Shown here one piece after another: positions 17,470 through 26,123 of a stretch of 41,616 nucleotides of DNA. A program made the translations under genes and the position numbers. Positions within the stretch are counted from its first letter, which is position 1; each line of letters begins with the position of its first letter. This DNA is from Hyphomonadaceae bacterium (GTDB lineage: Bacteria > Pseudomonadota > Alphaproteobacteria > Caulobacterales > Hyphomonadaceae), in contig CANJXY010000008.1 in the NCBI GenBank assembly GCA_947478925.1, positions 1 to 41,616 of the forward strand, read 5' to 3'. The notes beneath the pieces were generated by a model. That model saw only the letters and a list, made by a program, of their open reading frames with translations, made no database searches and was not told where the DNA came from.

Positions 17470-18141
17470 ATGCCAACCAAGCCTGTCACCCTGCGCGTCG
17501 ATCCAGCGACCGAGGTCTCCGCCCTCTGGGACAAGCCGCGCGACGCCAAGGCGGCGCTTGTGCTCGCTCATGGCGCTGGCGCTGGCATGACGCACCAGGG
17601 AATGGCCGACACAGCCGAAGGCCTAGCCGCACGCGGCATCGCGGTCCTGCGCTTCAATTTTCCCTATATGGAGCGCGGTTCGAAGCGACCGGACAGTCCG
17701 GCCATAGCGCACGCCGCCATCCGCGCCGCAGTCGCGCAAGGCAGGAAGCTGGCAGACAATCTTCCGCTCTTCGCAGGCGGACGCTCCTTCGGCGGCCGCA
17801 TGACATCGCAGGCTCAGGCGCTTGATACGCTGCACGGGGTGAAGGGCCTCATCTTCTTCGCGTGGCCGCTTCATCCTTCCGGCAAACCCGGAACGGACCG
17901 CGCCGAGCATCTGTCGCAGGTGAAGATACCAATGCTCTTCCTGCAAGGCACAAACGACATGCTGGCCGAAACACGATTGCTGAAACCTGTCGTCGGCGGT
18001 CTTGGCAAGCGCGCGAAGCTGTACCTCGTTGAGAACGCAGACCATTCCTTCCACGTTCCCGCGAAATCAGGCCGCAAGGATGCCGAGGTGCTGGCAGAAT
18101 TTCTCGATGCCACGGCGGCGTGGACGACGAAGAACGCGTGA
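17470..18141 (+). CDS. KANL3/Tex30-like alpha/beta hydrolase
   Basis: This is a 223-residue protein from ATG 17470. It shows the small alpha/beta hydrolase layout of the KANL3/Tex30 (dienelactone-hydrolase-like) family: VLAHGAGAGM near the N-terminus, a nucleophile elbow FAGGRSFGGRM (Ser106), an acid in LFLQGTNDMLAE and a histidine in ENADHSFH. There is no signal peptide. It follows recG by 16 bases and is convergent with DUF502, two bases from its stop. The bacterial substrate is unknown; the KANL3 name is by fold and motif only. Confidence 0.82.
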   Translation: MPTKPVTLRVDPATEVSALWDKPRDAKAALVLAHGAGAGMTHQGMADTAEGLAARGIAVLRFNFPYMERGSKRPDSPAIAHAAIRAAVAQGRKLADNLPLFAGGRSFGGRMTSQAQALDTLHGVKGLIFFAWPLHPSGKPGTDRAEHLSQVKIPMLFLQGTNDMLAETRLLKPVVGGLGKRAKLYLVENADHSFHVPAKSGRKDAEVLAEFLDATAAWTTKNA

Positions 18142-18143
18142 CG

Positions 18144-18824
18144 CTACTTGTTCAGCGCGTCGACCTGCTCGGCTGAGCGCATCCCGAAAGAGATGACCAG
18201 CTTCGCTGCCTTCTCGACCGGCATATCGAGTGGACGAATGCGCTCCGGCGTCACATAGACCAACTGACCCATGGCCGGGTTTGGCGAGCTCGGCACAAAC
18301 ACGCCGACCACGCCTGCGAACTGGCCTGAAATCTCGACGTCTGGCGAACGGCTCGTGACGAAACCGATGACCCACAATCCCTTGCCCGGATATTCGACCA
18401 GCACCGCTTCCTTGAATGATGAGCTATCGTTCGACGCGATAGTCTCCACCACCTGCTTCAGGATCGAATAGATCGACCGCACCAGCGGCACGCGGGCGAG
18501 CAACAATTCGCCCAACCGCACCATCGTCTGCCCGAACAGGTTGGCGACAAACGCGCCAAGCATGGTCAGCGCGACAACCGCGATCACGATGCCAAGGCCC
18601 GGCAGTGGGAAACCCAGCCAGCTTTGCGGATTCCACGAATGCGGCAGCCACGGGGTCACTGCATCGTCAACGAGGACGACGAAGCTCCAGACCAGCCAGA
18701 CGGTAATGCCCAACGGGGCCGCCACCACGACGCCCGCAAAGAACCAGTTGCGGAGCGTGGTCAACACGCCCGCCTTTGGCGACGACGGAGACGGCTGCGC
18801 TGGTCGTTTCTGCATGTCGGGCAT
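18144..18824 (-). CDS. DUF502 family membrane protein
   Basis: This is a 226-residue protein. I chose ATG 18824, which has GAGG six bases upstream; the extended frame begins with TTG at 18830. Two hydrophobic segments (about residues 25-45 and 70-95) follow a short proline-rich N-terminus. Family features include APLGITVWLVW, the LARVPLVRSIYSILKQVVETI amphipathic stretch, a soluble C-terminal half with VEYPGKGLWVIGFVT, and FVPSSPNPAMGQLVYV. DUF502 proteins are conserved inner-membrane proteins without an assigned biochemical role. It is convergent with the KANL3-like gene. Confidence 0.9.
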   Translation of the reverse strand: MPDMQKRPAQPSPSSPKAGVLTTLRNWFFAGVVVAAPLGITVWLVWSFVVLVDDAVTPWLPHSWNPQSWLGFPLPGLGIVIAVVALTMLGAFVANLFGQTMVRLGELLLARVPLVRSIYSILKQVVETIASNDSSSFKEAVLVEYPGKGLWVIGFVTSRSPDVEISGQFAGVVGVFVPSSPNPAMGQLVYVTPERIRPLDMPVEKAAKLVISFGMRSAEQVDALNK

Positions 18825-18925
18825 CGCCAACCTCTAGAGGCATCGTCGCGCGATTCGCTGCGGCCGTGCGGACCTTCGTCCTCACCACCGTGAATCACGC
18901 GCCAACTGCCCAGCTTTGCGGCGCG

Positions 18926-19393
18926 TCAGACGTCAGCTGCAACCTTGGCTGACACGATCTTGCCAGGCTTTCGCGGCGGCTCGCCCTTGGGCAGCGCATC
19001 CACGGCGTCCATGCCGCTGACGACCTTGCCCCACGCCGTGTATTTGCGGTCGAGGAAGGAAGCATTGTCGAGGCAGATGAAGAACTGGCTGTTGGCCGAG
19101 TTCGGCGCACTCGAACGCGCCATCGAACAGATGCCACGCTGGTGGCTGGTGTCGTTGAACTCGGCGCGAAGGTCGTCCTTCTCCGAACCGCCCATGCCCG
19201 TGCCGGTCGGATCGCCGCCCTGCGCCATGAAGCCATCAATCACGCGGTGAAACACCACGCCATCGTAAAACCCCTCGCGCGCCAGTTCCTTGATGCGCTC
19301 AACGTGCCCCGGCGCCTTGTCGGTCAGCAGCTCAATCGTCACCACGCCGGTATCCAGCGTGAGGATAAGGGTATTCTCTTTGTCTGCGCTCAC
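18926..19393 (-). CDS. ppiB: peptidyl-prolyl cis-trans isomerase, cyclophilin type (cytoplasmic)
   Basis: This is a 155-residue protein. The start is GTG 19393, overlapping the stop of the upstream cyclophilin by four bases (GTGA), so translation is probably coupled. Cyclophilin catalytic blocks are present: VVFHRVIDGFMAQGGDPTGTG (catalytic Arg), RGICSMARSSAPNSANSQFFICL, and DRKYTAWGKVVSGMDAV. The protein has no signal peptide, so it should act in the cytoplasm on proline peptide bonds. The tryptophan of the AWGKV segment is the residue that contacts cyclosporin in many cyclophilins. It is the last gene of the gyrA-coaD-ppi cluster. Confidence 0.93.
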   Translation of the reverse strand: MSADKENTLILTLDTGVVTIELLTDKAPGHVERIKELAREGFYDGVVFHRVIDGFMAQGGDPTGTGMGGSEKDDLRAEFNDTSHQRGICSMARSSAPNSANSQFFICLDNASFLDRKYTAWGKVVSGMDAVDALPKGEPPRKPGKIVSAKVAADV

Positions 19394-20286
19394 GGCTGTG
19401 CCCTTTCGACGATGACTTCAACGGGGGGCAGGTAGCATGCTTCGTTTGGATCGGTAACCGCCAACTCGGGAAGCTTTTTCGCGAATTCCGGACCTTCTGT
19501 GCGCCGCACGTAAACCGCGGGTTGTTTCGCGGCCGGAAGGTCGGCCACGATCACGGCCTTGGTCAGAAGATCGGCCGCACCCTTGGGCAGGACACCATTC
19601 TCTTCATCCTTGCCCTGCTTGATGCTGCGGATCACATCTAGCCCGGTAACGGCCCAGCCCCACGGCGTGTATTTCTGGTCGAGGCCTGTCGGTCCAGTAC
19701 GCGCCTGGCGCATCAGGAAGAACTGGGTGTCGGCGCTGTTGGGATCATCGGCCCGCGCCATCGACGTCACGCCCGCACAATGCAGCATCCACGTCTTGGC
19801 AACGGCCGGATACGAAATCGCGGCTAGCTCGTCCGACTGGCCCTGCACCAGGAAGCCATCGAAATAGCCGATCTTGTCGCCCTCAGGCGTCATGCCGAGC
19901 CACGTCACTTTCTGCTTGGCCGGATCGCGCCCCCAGGTGAACTCGGCCTTGAGGTTGGGATACCTCGCTTTCGGATGGGCCAGTTCGACATCGCCGCCCT
20001 GCGCCATGAAATCGTTGATCACACGGTGGAATGGCACGAGATCAAAATCCCCCGCACGCGCGACCTTCTTGATCTGCGCGATGTGAGCTGGCGCGACATC
20101 CGGTCTCAGCTCGACCAGGATCTCCTTGCCGTTCACACTCAGCTGCATCAGGTTTTCAGGATCGACCTTGCGCCAGTTGGCCGGATCATCGCCCGGTCCA
20201 GCCGCCCAGGCCGCACCCGCTGCAGCCACGCCCGCAATAGTCAGGGAGGTCGCAACCGCGACCGCGATCAGACGAGGTCGAATCAT
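19390..20286 (-). CDS. exported cyclophilin-type peptidyl-prolyl isomerase
   Basis: This is a 298-residue protein from ATG 20286. The N-terminal signal peptide ends near AWA-AGP, so it should be periplasmic. The cyclophilin domain follows (about residues 45-250), with VPFHRVINDFMAQGGDVE, CAGVTSMARADDPNSADTQFFLM and QKYTPWGWAVTGLDVI. It is longer than a minimal cyclophilin because of an insertion between the HRVI and MARADDP blocks and a C-terminal tail (about 45 residues). The start is one base after the coaD stop, and the stop overlaps the next ppi gene, so the three genes form a coupled unit. A role in envelope protein folding is inferred from export. Confidence 0.9.
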   Translation of the reverse strand: MIRPRLIAVAVATSLTIAGVAAAGAAWAAGPGDDPANWRKVDPENLMQLSVNGKEILVELRPDVAPAHIAQIKKVARAGDFDLVPFHRVINDFMAQGGDVELAHPKARYPNLKAEFTWGRDPAKQKVTWLGMTPEGDKIGYFDGFLVQGQSDELAAISYPAVAKTWMLHCAGVTSMARADDPNSADTQFFLMRQARTGPTGLDQKYTPWGWAVTGLDVIRSIKQGKDEENGVLPKGAADLLTKAVIVADLPAAKQPAVYVRRTEGPEFAKKLPELAVTDPNEACYLPPVEVIVERAQP

Positions 20287-20287
20287 C

Positions 20288-20884
20288 TCACTTGCCCTTC
20301 TTGACGCCATACTTGGCCAGCAGTCGCGCATGGACCGCTTCAGGGACGAATAATTCGGCGCTTCCGCCCAACCGCGCAATCTCTTTTACCAGTCGGGACG
20401 ACACGGCCTGATGATGGGGATCGGCCATCAGGAAGACGGTCTCGATGTCCTTGTTCATCTGCTGGTTCATCGCAACCATCTGGAATTCATACTCGAAATC
20501 CGAGACGGCCCTCAGACCGCGGATGATCATCTGCGCGTCGCACTCTTCGGCGAAATGCATCAGAAGGTTATCAAAAGGCCGCGCCTCGATCTCGGTGCCG
20601 TTGGACAGCTTTCGCGCCTCCTCCAGGACCATTTTCGTGCGCTCTTCCAGTGTGAACAGAGGGCCTTTGCCCTCATTGATCGCCACGCCGATGATCAGCT
20701 TGTCGACCAGCTTCACCGCCCGACTGATGATATCGAGATGACCGTTCGTAATGGGATCAAACGTTCCGGGATAGAGCCCGATCCGCTGCTTCGCGCCGCG
20801 CCGAACCGCTGGCGCGGCTACACTGCGTGCGCCACGCACCGGGCGAGGTTCACCCGCCGCCCGTCTTTCCGGCCGTCTCGTCAC
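20288..20884 (-). CDS. coaD: phosphopantetheine adenylyltransferase
   Basis: CoaD joins ATP and 4'-phosphopantetheine to make dephospho-CoA, the penultimate CoA step. The core is unmistakable: RIGLYPGTFDPITNGHLDII with the T/HxGH nucleotide-binding motif (41-49 in this numbering), RGLRAVSDFEYEFQMVAMN and AVSSRLVKEIARLGG. The open frame starts with GTG 20884 inside the end of gyrA and gives about 33 residues before the core. An internal GTG at 20839 would shorten this to about 18, which is closer to normal family length, so the true start is uncertain. It sits between gyrA and the exported cyclophilin in one transcriptional unit. Confidence 0.93.
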   Translation of the reverse strand: MTRRPERRAAGEPRPVRGARSVAAPAVRRGAKQRIGLYPGTFDPITNGHLDIISRAVKLVDKLIIGVAINEGKGPLFTLEERTKMVLEEARKLSNGTEIEARPFDNLLMHFAEECDAQMIIRGLRAVSDFEYEFQMVAMNQQMNKDIETVFLMADPHHQAVSSRLVKEIARLGGSAELFVPEAVHARLLAKYGVKKGK

Positions 20885-23660
20885 CGCTTTGATCCTCCAG
20901 CCTCTCCACGGAGACGACTCGCTCCCCAGCCGCTACACGCAGCACGCGAACGCCCTGTGTTGCACGGCCCGCAATGCGGACCTGATCCACGGCGCAACGT
21001 ATCAACTGGCCAGCGTCTGTCACCACCATGATTTCGTCGTCGTCGCCGATCGGGAAGCTGGCGACCAGCTTCTGGCCCTTCGACAACTTGTGCGCGATCA
21101 GCCCTTTGCCGCCCCTGCCGGTTCGACGGTAGTCGAAGGCAGAGGCACGCTTGCCCATGCCTTCGTCGGTGATCGTCAGGATGTATTGCGCGGCAGCGCT
21201 GAGCTGATTGAAGCGTTCTTCCGTCAGCTCGACGTCGCCATTGCCTTCAGTATCGGCGGCTTCGGCGTCCGCCGCCGGCGCCGCCTCCTCGCCATCGGCG
21301 ACGATATCTTCCTCGGCCTCGATATCCTCAATCGCTTCATCGCCTTCGGCGCGGCGTGCAGCGTTAGCGCGCTTCAAGTAGGCACGCGCCTCGGCCGGCG
21401 TGACATCGATCTTGCCGAGCACGCTCATCGCGATAAGCGCATCGCCCGCGCCCAATTTGATGCCGCGAACACCAGTCGACGTCCGGCCGGTGAACACACG
21501 CACCTGTTCCACGGGGAAACGGATGCACTGGCCCAGAGCTGTCGTCAGCAGAACATCGTCTTCCGGCGCGCAGATCTGAACATCGACGATGGCGTCGCTG
21601 TCGTCGTCCAGCTTCATAGCGATCTTGCCGGCGCGGTTCACAGACAGGAAGTCTGTCAGCAAATTACGCCGCACGCCGCCTGACTTGGTAGCGAACAGGA
21701 TGTTGAGCTTGGCGCGCTCTTCCTCGTCCTGCGGCAGCGGCATCACCGACGTGATACGCTCGCCATTCTTCAGCGGGAGGATGTTGACCAGCGCCTTGCC
21801 ACGCGCCTGCGGCGCGCCGAGCGGCAGTCTCCAGACCTTCTGTTTGTAGGCCATGCCAGTGGAGGAGAAGAACAGAATCTCGGTGTGTGTGTCGGCGGAG
21901 AACAGGCGGATGATGAAATCATCTTCCTTGGTCTCCATGCCGCCGCGACCTTTTCCGCCACGGTTCTGCGTGCGGTAAGCCGACAGCGCCGTGCGCTTTA
22001 CATAACCGCCATGGGTGACCATGACGACCATGTCTTCCTTCTCGATGAAGGCTTCGTCCTCGAGATCGAGATCCGCCTCGACGAATTCCGAACGGCGCGG
22101 CACACCGAACCGGTCGCGATAATCCGCCAGCTCGGCCTTGATGATGCCGAGCACGCGGGCACGTGAAGACAGTATGTCGAGAAGGTCCTTGATCTGCTCG
22201 GACAGGCCGGACGCTTCCTTGCCGATCTCGTCGCGACCAAGGTTGGTCAGGCGGGACAGTTGCAGCGCGAGAATAGCGCGCGCCTGTTCGTCCGACAGGC
22301 GGATCTCGCCCTTGTCGTTCATCACCGTGCGGCGGTCCGCAATCAGGCCGATGAGCGGGCCCATGTCCATCGCCGGCCACGCGCGATCCAACAGCGCCAC
22401 GCGCGCCGAATCTGGATCAGCCGAATAGCGTATGATGCGAATGATCTCGTCGATGTTAGCGACCGCGAGCGCCAGGCCGATCAACACGTGCGCCCTGTCG
22501 CGCGCCTTGTTCAGCTGGAACTTGGTGCGCCGCGCCACCACTTCCTCGCGGAAGCGGATGAACGCCTGCAGCATCGTGCGCAGATTCAGCAGTTCCGGCC
22601 GGCCTCCATTCAGCGCCAGCATGTTGACGCCGAACGAAGTCTGCATCGGCGTCAGGCGATAGAGGTTGTTCAGGACGATGTCGGCGGACGAATCCCGCTT
22701 GATCTCTATGACCATGCGAATACCGGTGCGGTCGCTCTCGTCGCGCAGATCGGAGATGCCTTCGATCTTTTTCTCGCGCACCAGTTCGGCGATCTTCTCG
22801 ACCATGCCGGCCTTGTTCACCTGGAACGGCACTTCGGAGACGATGATGGCTTCACGGCCACCTTTCAATGTCTCGATCTCGGTCTTCGCCCGCATGATCA
22901 CCGAGCCGCGCCCGGTCATCAGACCGTTGCGCGATCCGGCGCGACCAATAATCAGGCCGCCCGTGGGAAAGTCCGGCCCCGGCACGATGTCGAGCAGCGC
23001 GGCATCCTCGATCGCAGGATTGTCGATCAACGCAAGCGTCGCTTCGATGATCTCGCGGAGGTTGTGCGGCGGAATATTGGTGGCCATGCCCACGGCGATG
23101 CCGCCCGCGCCGTTGACCAGCAGGTTCGGGAACGTCGCCGGCATGACGCTCGGCTCGGTTTCCTTGCCGTCATAGTTGGCGACGAAATCGACTGCATCCT
23201 CGCGGATGTTGGCCATCAGGCCCATCGCCGCCTTGGTCATGCGGCATTCGGTGTAACGCATAGCCGCCGGCGGATCATTGTCGATCGAGCCGAAATTGCC
23301 CTGGCCGTCGATCAGCATCAGGCCCATCGAGAATGGCTGGGCCATACGCACCAGCGCATCATAGACCGATTGGTCGCCGTGCGGGTGGAAGCGCGCGAGC
23401 ACGTCGCCGACGGCACGCGCCGATTTCGAGTACGACTTGTCCGGCGTCATGCCGATATCGAACATGGAATACAGAATGCGGCGGTGAACCGGCTTCAAGC
23501 CATCGCGCACGTCGGGAAGCGCGCGTGAAACGATCACGCTCATCGCGTAGTCGAGGTACGACTTCTTGAGTTCAGTCGTAATGGAGATCGGCGCAATTTC
23601 GCCAGCGCCGTTCGCGCCTTTATCGCCCTTCGGGGCGGTTTCGTCAGGGGTGTCGGTCAA
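20850..23660 (-). CDS. gyrA: DNA gyrase subunit A
   Basis: This is a 936-residue protein. The only plausible start is TTG 23660: no ATG or GTG lies in frame upstream before a stop, and the next internal Met is residue 40. GyrA cuts and rejoins DNA in type II topoisomerase action. The catalytic Tyr is residue 136 (AMRYTECR), and the GyrA box is QNRGGKG. The quinolone-determining region reads HPHGDQSVYD (93-101), with Gln97 and Ser98 where E. coli has Ser83 and Ala84; the Asp87 equivalent (Asp101) is kept. The C-terminal beta-pinwheel carries an acidic insert (about 780-830) and a second RGGKG motif. coaD starts within its 3' end. Confidence 0.97.
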   Translation of the reverse strand: MTDTPDETAPKGDKGANGAGEIAPISITTELKKSYLDYAMSVIVSRALPDVRDGLKPVHRRILYSMFDIGMTPDKSYSKSARAVGDVLARFHPHGDQSVYDALVRMAQPFSMGLMLIDGQGNFGSIDNDPPAAMRYTECRMTKAAMGLMANIREDAVDFVANYDGKETEPSVMPATFPNLLVNGAGGIAVGMATNIPPHNLREIIEATLALIDNPAIEDAALLDIVPGPDFPTGGLIIGRAGSRNGLMTGRGSVIMRAKTEIETLKGGREAIIVSEVPFQVNKAGMVEKIAELVREKKIEGISDLRDESDRTGIRMVIEIKRDSSADIVLNNLYRLTPMQTSFGVNMLALNGGRPELLNLRTMLQAFIRFREEVVARRTKFQLNKARDRAHVLIGLALAVANIDEIIRIIRYSADPDSARVALLDRAWPAMDMGPLIGLIADRRTVMNDKGEIRLSDEQARAILALQLSRLTNLGRDEIGKEASGLSEQIKDLLDILSSRARVLGIIKAELADYRDRFGVPRRSEFVEADLDLEDEAFIEKEDMVVMVTHGGYVKRTALSAYRTQNRGGKGRGGMETKEDDFIIRLFSADTHTEILFFSSTGMAYKQKVWRLPLGAPQARGKALVNILPLKNGERITSVMPLPQDEEERAKLNILFATKSGGVRRNLLTDFLSVNRAGKIAMKLDDDSDAIVDVQICAPEDDVLLTTALGQCIRFPVEQVRVFTGRTSTGVRGIKLGAGDALIAMSVLGKIDVTPAEARAYLKRANAARRAEGDEAIEDIEAEEDIVADGEEAAPAADAEAADTEGNGDVELTEERFNQLSAAAQYILTITDEGMGKRASAFDYRRTGRGGKGLIAHKLSKGQKLVASFPIGDDDEIMVVTDAGQLIRCAVDQVRIAGRATQGVRVLRVAAGERVVSVERLEDQSGDETAGKTGGG

Positions 23661-23906
23661 GCAGGGAACGTCCGGACAGGGGGCGGGCGAACCGCCGGGA
23701 TATGATCCCGACTTCTAGCCCAGTTGTGCACCGCCACACAAACGTTTCGACAGGTTGATCCACAGCCCAGAAGATATTGATTTTGCTTTGCTTTTTGTCT
23801 TTGACAGCGCCTTCGAAGACGTTATCGCCTGGAATGTCTCTGTCAGGCTCAATCCGGCGCACGGAATCGCTGTTCTGCAGGCCGGAGATGGTGGCCGGAA
23901 TGCGCT

Positions 23907-25988
23907 CTAGCCAAGCGTCCAGCGCGCCCTGATCTGTCCCATAACCTGCGAGTTGCGACGCTCGGTTTCGATCTCGCTGAGGCTCCCCACGTCACGGGAG
24001 TTATCGAATATCTGGCGCTCGATGTTGAAACTGTAAGGGTCAAAATTGTTGAGTTCGGCTCGCAGCGAGAATGTCGGATCGGGCTTCCACTCGATGAAGG
24101 AGAAAAGGAAGTCGCGCAGGCGCAGGCTCTGCACTTCCTCGAGATAGTAGGCCGTCTCGCTGAAGCCAGCGAACCAGCCAAACCCGTAGGTGAGGTTGAG
24201 GTCAGGCAGATCGTGCCGAAAGTTGAGGTTGATGGTGTTCGGGCGCTGGCCCGAGATGCGTCGCTTGTCGCCCGTCAGCGGATCGGTAACCTCGCTGTTT
24301 TGCCAAGTGGTCTCAGCCTTGAACTCGCCACCCTTGATGCCGATGCCGGCAAGCGGCAGCGTCAGGTCGAGCGAGATCACGTCATTCTTGCCCGAGCCGA
24401 TGTTTCCCGGTCCCGCGATCAGGCGTTGCACGTCAGGCCTGCCATCAGCGTCGGTGTCCACGCCGACGAGGAAGGGAAAGAGATCCACGACATCGGAAAT
24501 CTCGTCGTGGCGGTATGTCAGAACAACCGCCGCGCCATCCCAGAATCGCTTTTCGTAAGCCGTCTCATAGATCCAGGTCTTGTCGGGACGCAGGTCGGAG
24601 TTGCCGCCGCTCACCACGTTGGAGCTTAGATTCACGCTGGAGCTGAAGTCGCGGAAGTTCAACTGACCCACCTCGCGCTCGATGCGCAAGCGCAGCTGAT
24701 CGTCTTTGGTTGGCGACCAGGTCGCAGCCAGACGAGGCTTCGGATAGGTGAAGGACCGCTCCCTGGCGAGGTCTCCCGACTGCTTGATGGTCGAGCGTTC
24801 GACACGCACGCCCCCTTCCAGTGACAGCTCCGGCGACAGGCGCCAGGTACCCTGCACAAAGCCCTCGCCCCGTAGTTCCTCGACGCGAACATCGGTCAGG
24901 GGCAGCGGCACCGGCGTTCCATTGTCGAACAGTGCAACGCTCTGGTCGCGATAGTTGAACGCCACTTCACCGCCGCCTTCAAACGAGAGTTCGGGCGAAG
25001 CCTTGTAGCGCAACACGCTGCGGCCGATGGATTCACCCGCTTCGGCCTTCACCTTGAAAGTCTGCGTGTCGGAAACCACGATGCCGAGGCTGTCCCCCGA
25101 GCCCTGCGCCCATTTGTTGAGACCCAACACCTCAAGTTCGAGGATGTCACCCAGCGGACGTTTATAGTTGACGCCGATCTCGGTGCGGTCGTTTGCGTTG
25201 CGATCGATGAACCGTTCGTCCGATGTCGGGCTGATGAAATGGGACTCATTCTTGAATGTATCTGTGCTCGCGAGGCCGTTGACGCTCAGCGTCCCGTCGA
25301 ACAGCGGACCCTTATAGCCGCCGCGCACGGTGTAGACGTAGCCGTCGCCTTCCGTGTCCGCGTTTTCGAACCGCGTCACGGCGCCAGTGGCGACATCCGT
25401 ACGCGTGCGCCAGCCAAAACCGACCGAGTCATCGAGCGACAGACCACGGCTGAAGTTGAAATCAAACTGATGCTCACCGATCCGGCGCGTCGCCGTGTAG
25501 CCGTAAGTCGGTATGGTGTCGCCCGTCTTGGCATAGAGCAGGCCGCCGGCAGAGATGACCTGCTGGAACGTGTCGGACGTCTTGACGATCACGTTGGCGA
25601 CCACGGTTTGGCCCTGCATGTCGATGCCCGGCGCGCCGCCGCGGATTACGTCGATCCGCTCCACCTGAGAGATCTGGATGCGCGAGAGCACGCTGTCGAG
25701 CGAATCCGTCTTCACGGTCGGACGCTGGCCGTCGATCAGCACGTTGCCGGCGGCGCCCGCAAAGCCGCGCACCTCATCGCCGCTCTTGAAGCTGAAGCCC
25801 GGAATGCGGTTGATCATGTCCAGCGCCGTGTTCGGACGCGACGCCGCAAAATCCGCCGGCGTATAGGGGATCACACCTTCCTGCTGGGTCGCGGTCTGCG
25901 CCGCAGGCTGGGCCTCCTGGCCGAACGCGGGCGCAGCCAGCACCAGCGTCAGAATTGACGCCAAACTAAATGAATAGTAGATACGCAT
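23907..25988 (-). CDS. TonB-dependent outer-membrane receptor
   Basis: This is a 693-residue protein from ATG 25988 (GGAGA upstream). The signal peptide ends near AFG-QEA. The plug domain (about 40-145) includes PNTALDMINRIPGF, RGFAGAAGNVLIDGQRP and VERIDVIRGGAPGIDMQG. The rest is a strand-rich barrel with alternating aromatic residues. It belongs to a group of hyphomonad and sphingomonad-like receptors without carboxypeptidase extension. No clear TonB box was found in the short N-terminal linker. The last residues are RARWTLG rather than ending on Phe or Trp, which is unusual for an outer-membrane barrel. The ligand is unknown. No ExbB, ExbD or TonB gene is nearby. Confidence 0.88.
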   Translation of the reverse strand: MRIYYSFSLASILTLVLAAPAFGQEAQPAAQTATQQEGVIPYTPADFAASRPNTALDMINRIPGFSFKSGDEVRGFAGAAGNVLIDGQRPTVKTDSLDSVLSRIQISQVERIDVIRGGAPGIDMQGQTVVANVIVKTSDTFQQVISAGGLLYAKTGDTIPTYGYTATRRIGEHQFDFNFSRGLSLDDSVGFGWRTRTDVATGAVTRFENADTEGDGYVYTVRGGYKGPLFDGTLSVNGLASTDTFKNESHFISPTSDERFIDRNANDRTEIGVNYKRPLGDILELEVLGLNKWAQGSGDSLGIVVSDTQTFKVKAEAGESIGRSVLRYKASPELSFEGGGEVAFNYRDQSVALFDNGTPVPLPLTDVRVEELRGEGFVQGTWRLSPELSLEGGVRVERSTIKQSGDLARERSFTYPKPRLAATWSPTKDDQLRLRIEREVGQLNFRDFSSSVNLSSNVVSGGNSDLRPDKTWIYETAYEKRFWDGAAVVLTYRHDEISDVVDLFPFLVGVDTDADGRPDVQRLIAGPGNIGSGKNDVISLDLTLPLAGIGIKGGEFKAETTWQNSEVTDPLTGDKRRISGQRPNTINLNFRHDLPDLNLTYGFGWFAGFSETAYYLEEVQSLRLRDFLFSFIEWKPDPTFSLRAELNNFDPYSFNIERQIFDNSRDVGSLSEIETERRNSQVMGQIRARWTLG

Positions 25989-26033
25989 GCACGCCGTCTC
26001 CGCTCGTGGGCGGACTCACGCCGCCTGACCCGG

Positions 26034-26054
26034 ATTTATCGATATTCGATAAAT
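26034..26054. promoter_or_regulatory. perfect inverted repeat over the TonB receptor promoter (putative operator)
   Basis: Arms ATTTATCGA (26034-26042) and TCGATAAAT (26046-26054) flank TAT. The repeat lies about 46-66 bases upstream of the receptor start. On the minus strand, TTGCCG, 17 bases, then TATCGA form a sigma70-like pair whose -10 falls inside the repeat, so a bound regulator should block transcription. The regulator was not identified; the sequence does not look like a Fur box. Confidence 0.6.
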
Positions 26055-26123
26055 AGGAGGCCGGCAAGAACTCAAATTGGGCTTTTTGGCCTCAATTGGA
26101 TCTGCCCGGACGCCGCCGAGACG

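Noticed and set aside
22260-23528. 422-codon plus-strand frame opposite gyrA
   Set aside because: It is antisense to a fully conserved gyrA and is rich in His, Arg and Gln, as expected of a shadow frame.
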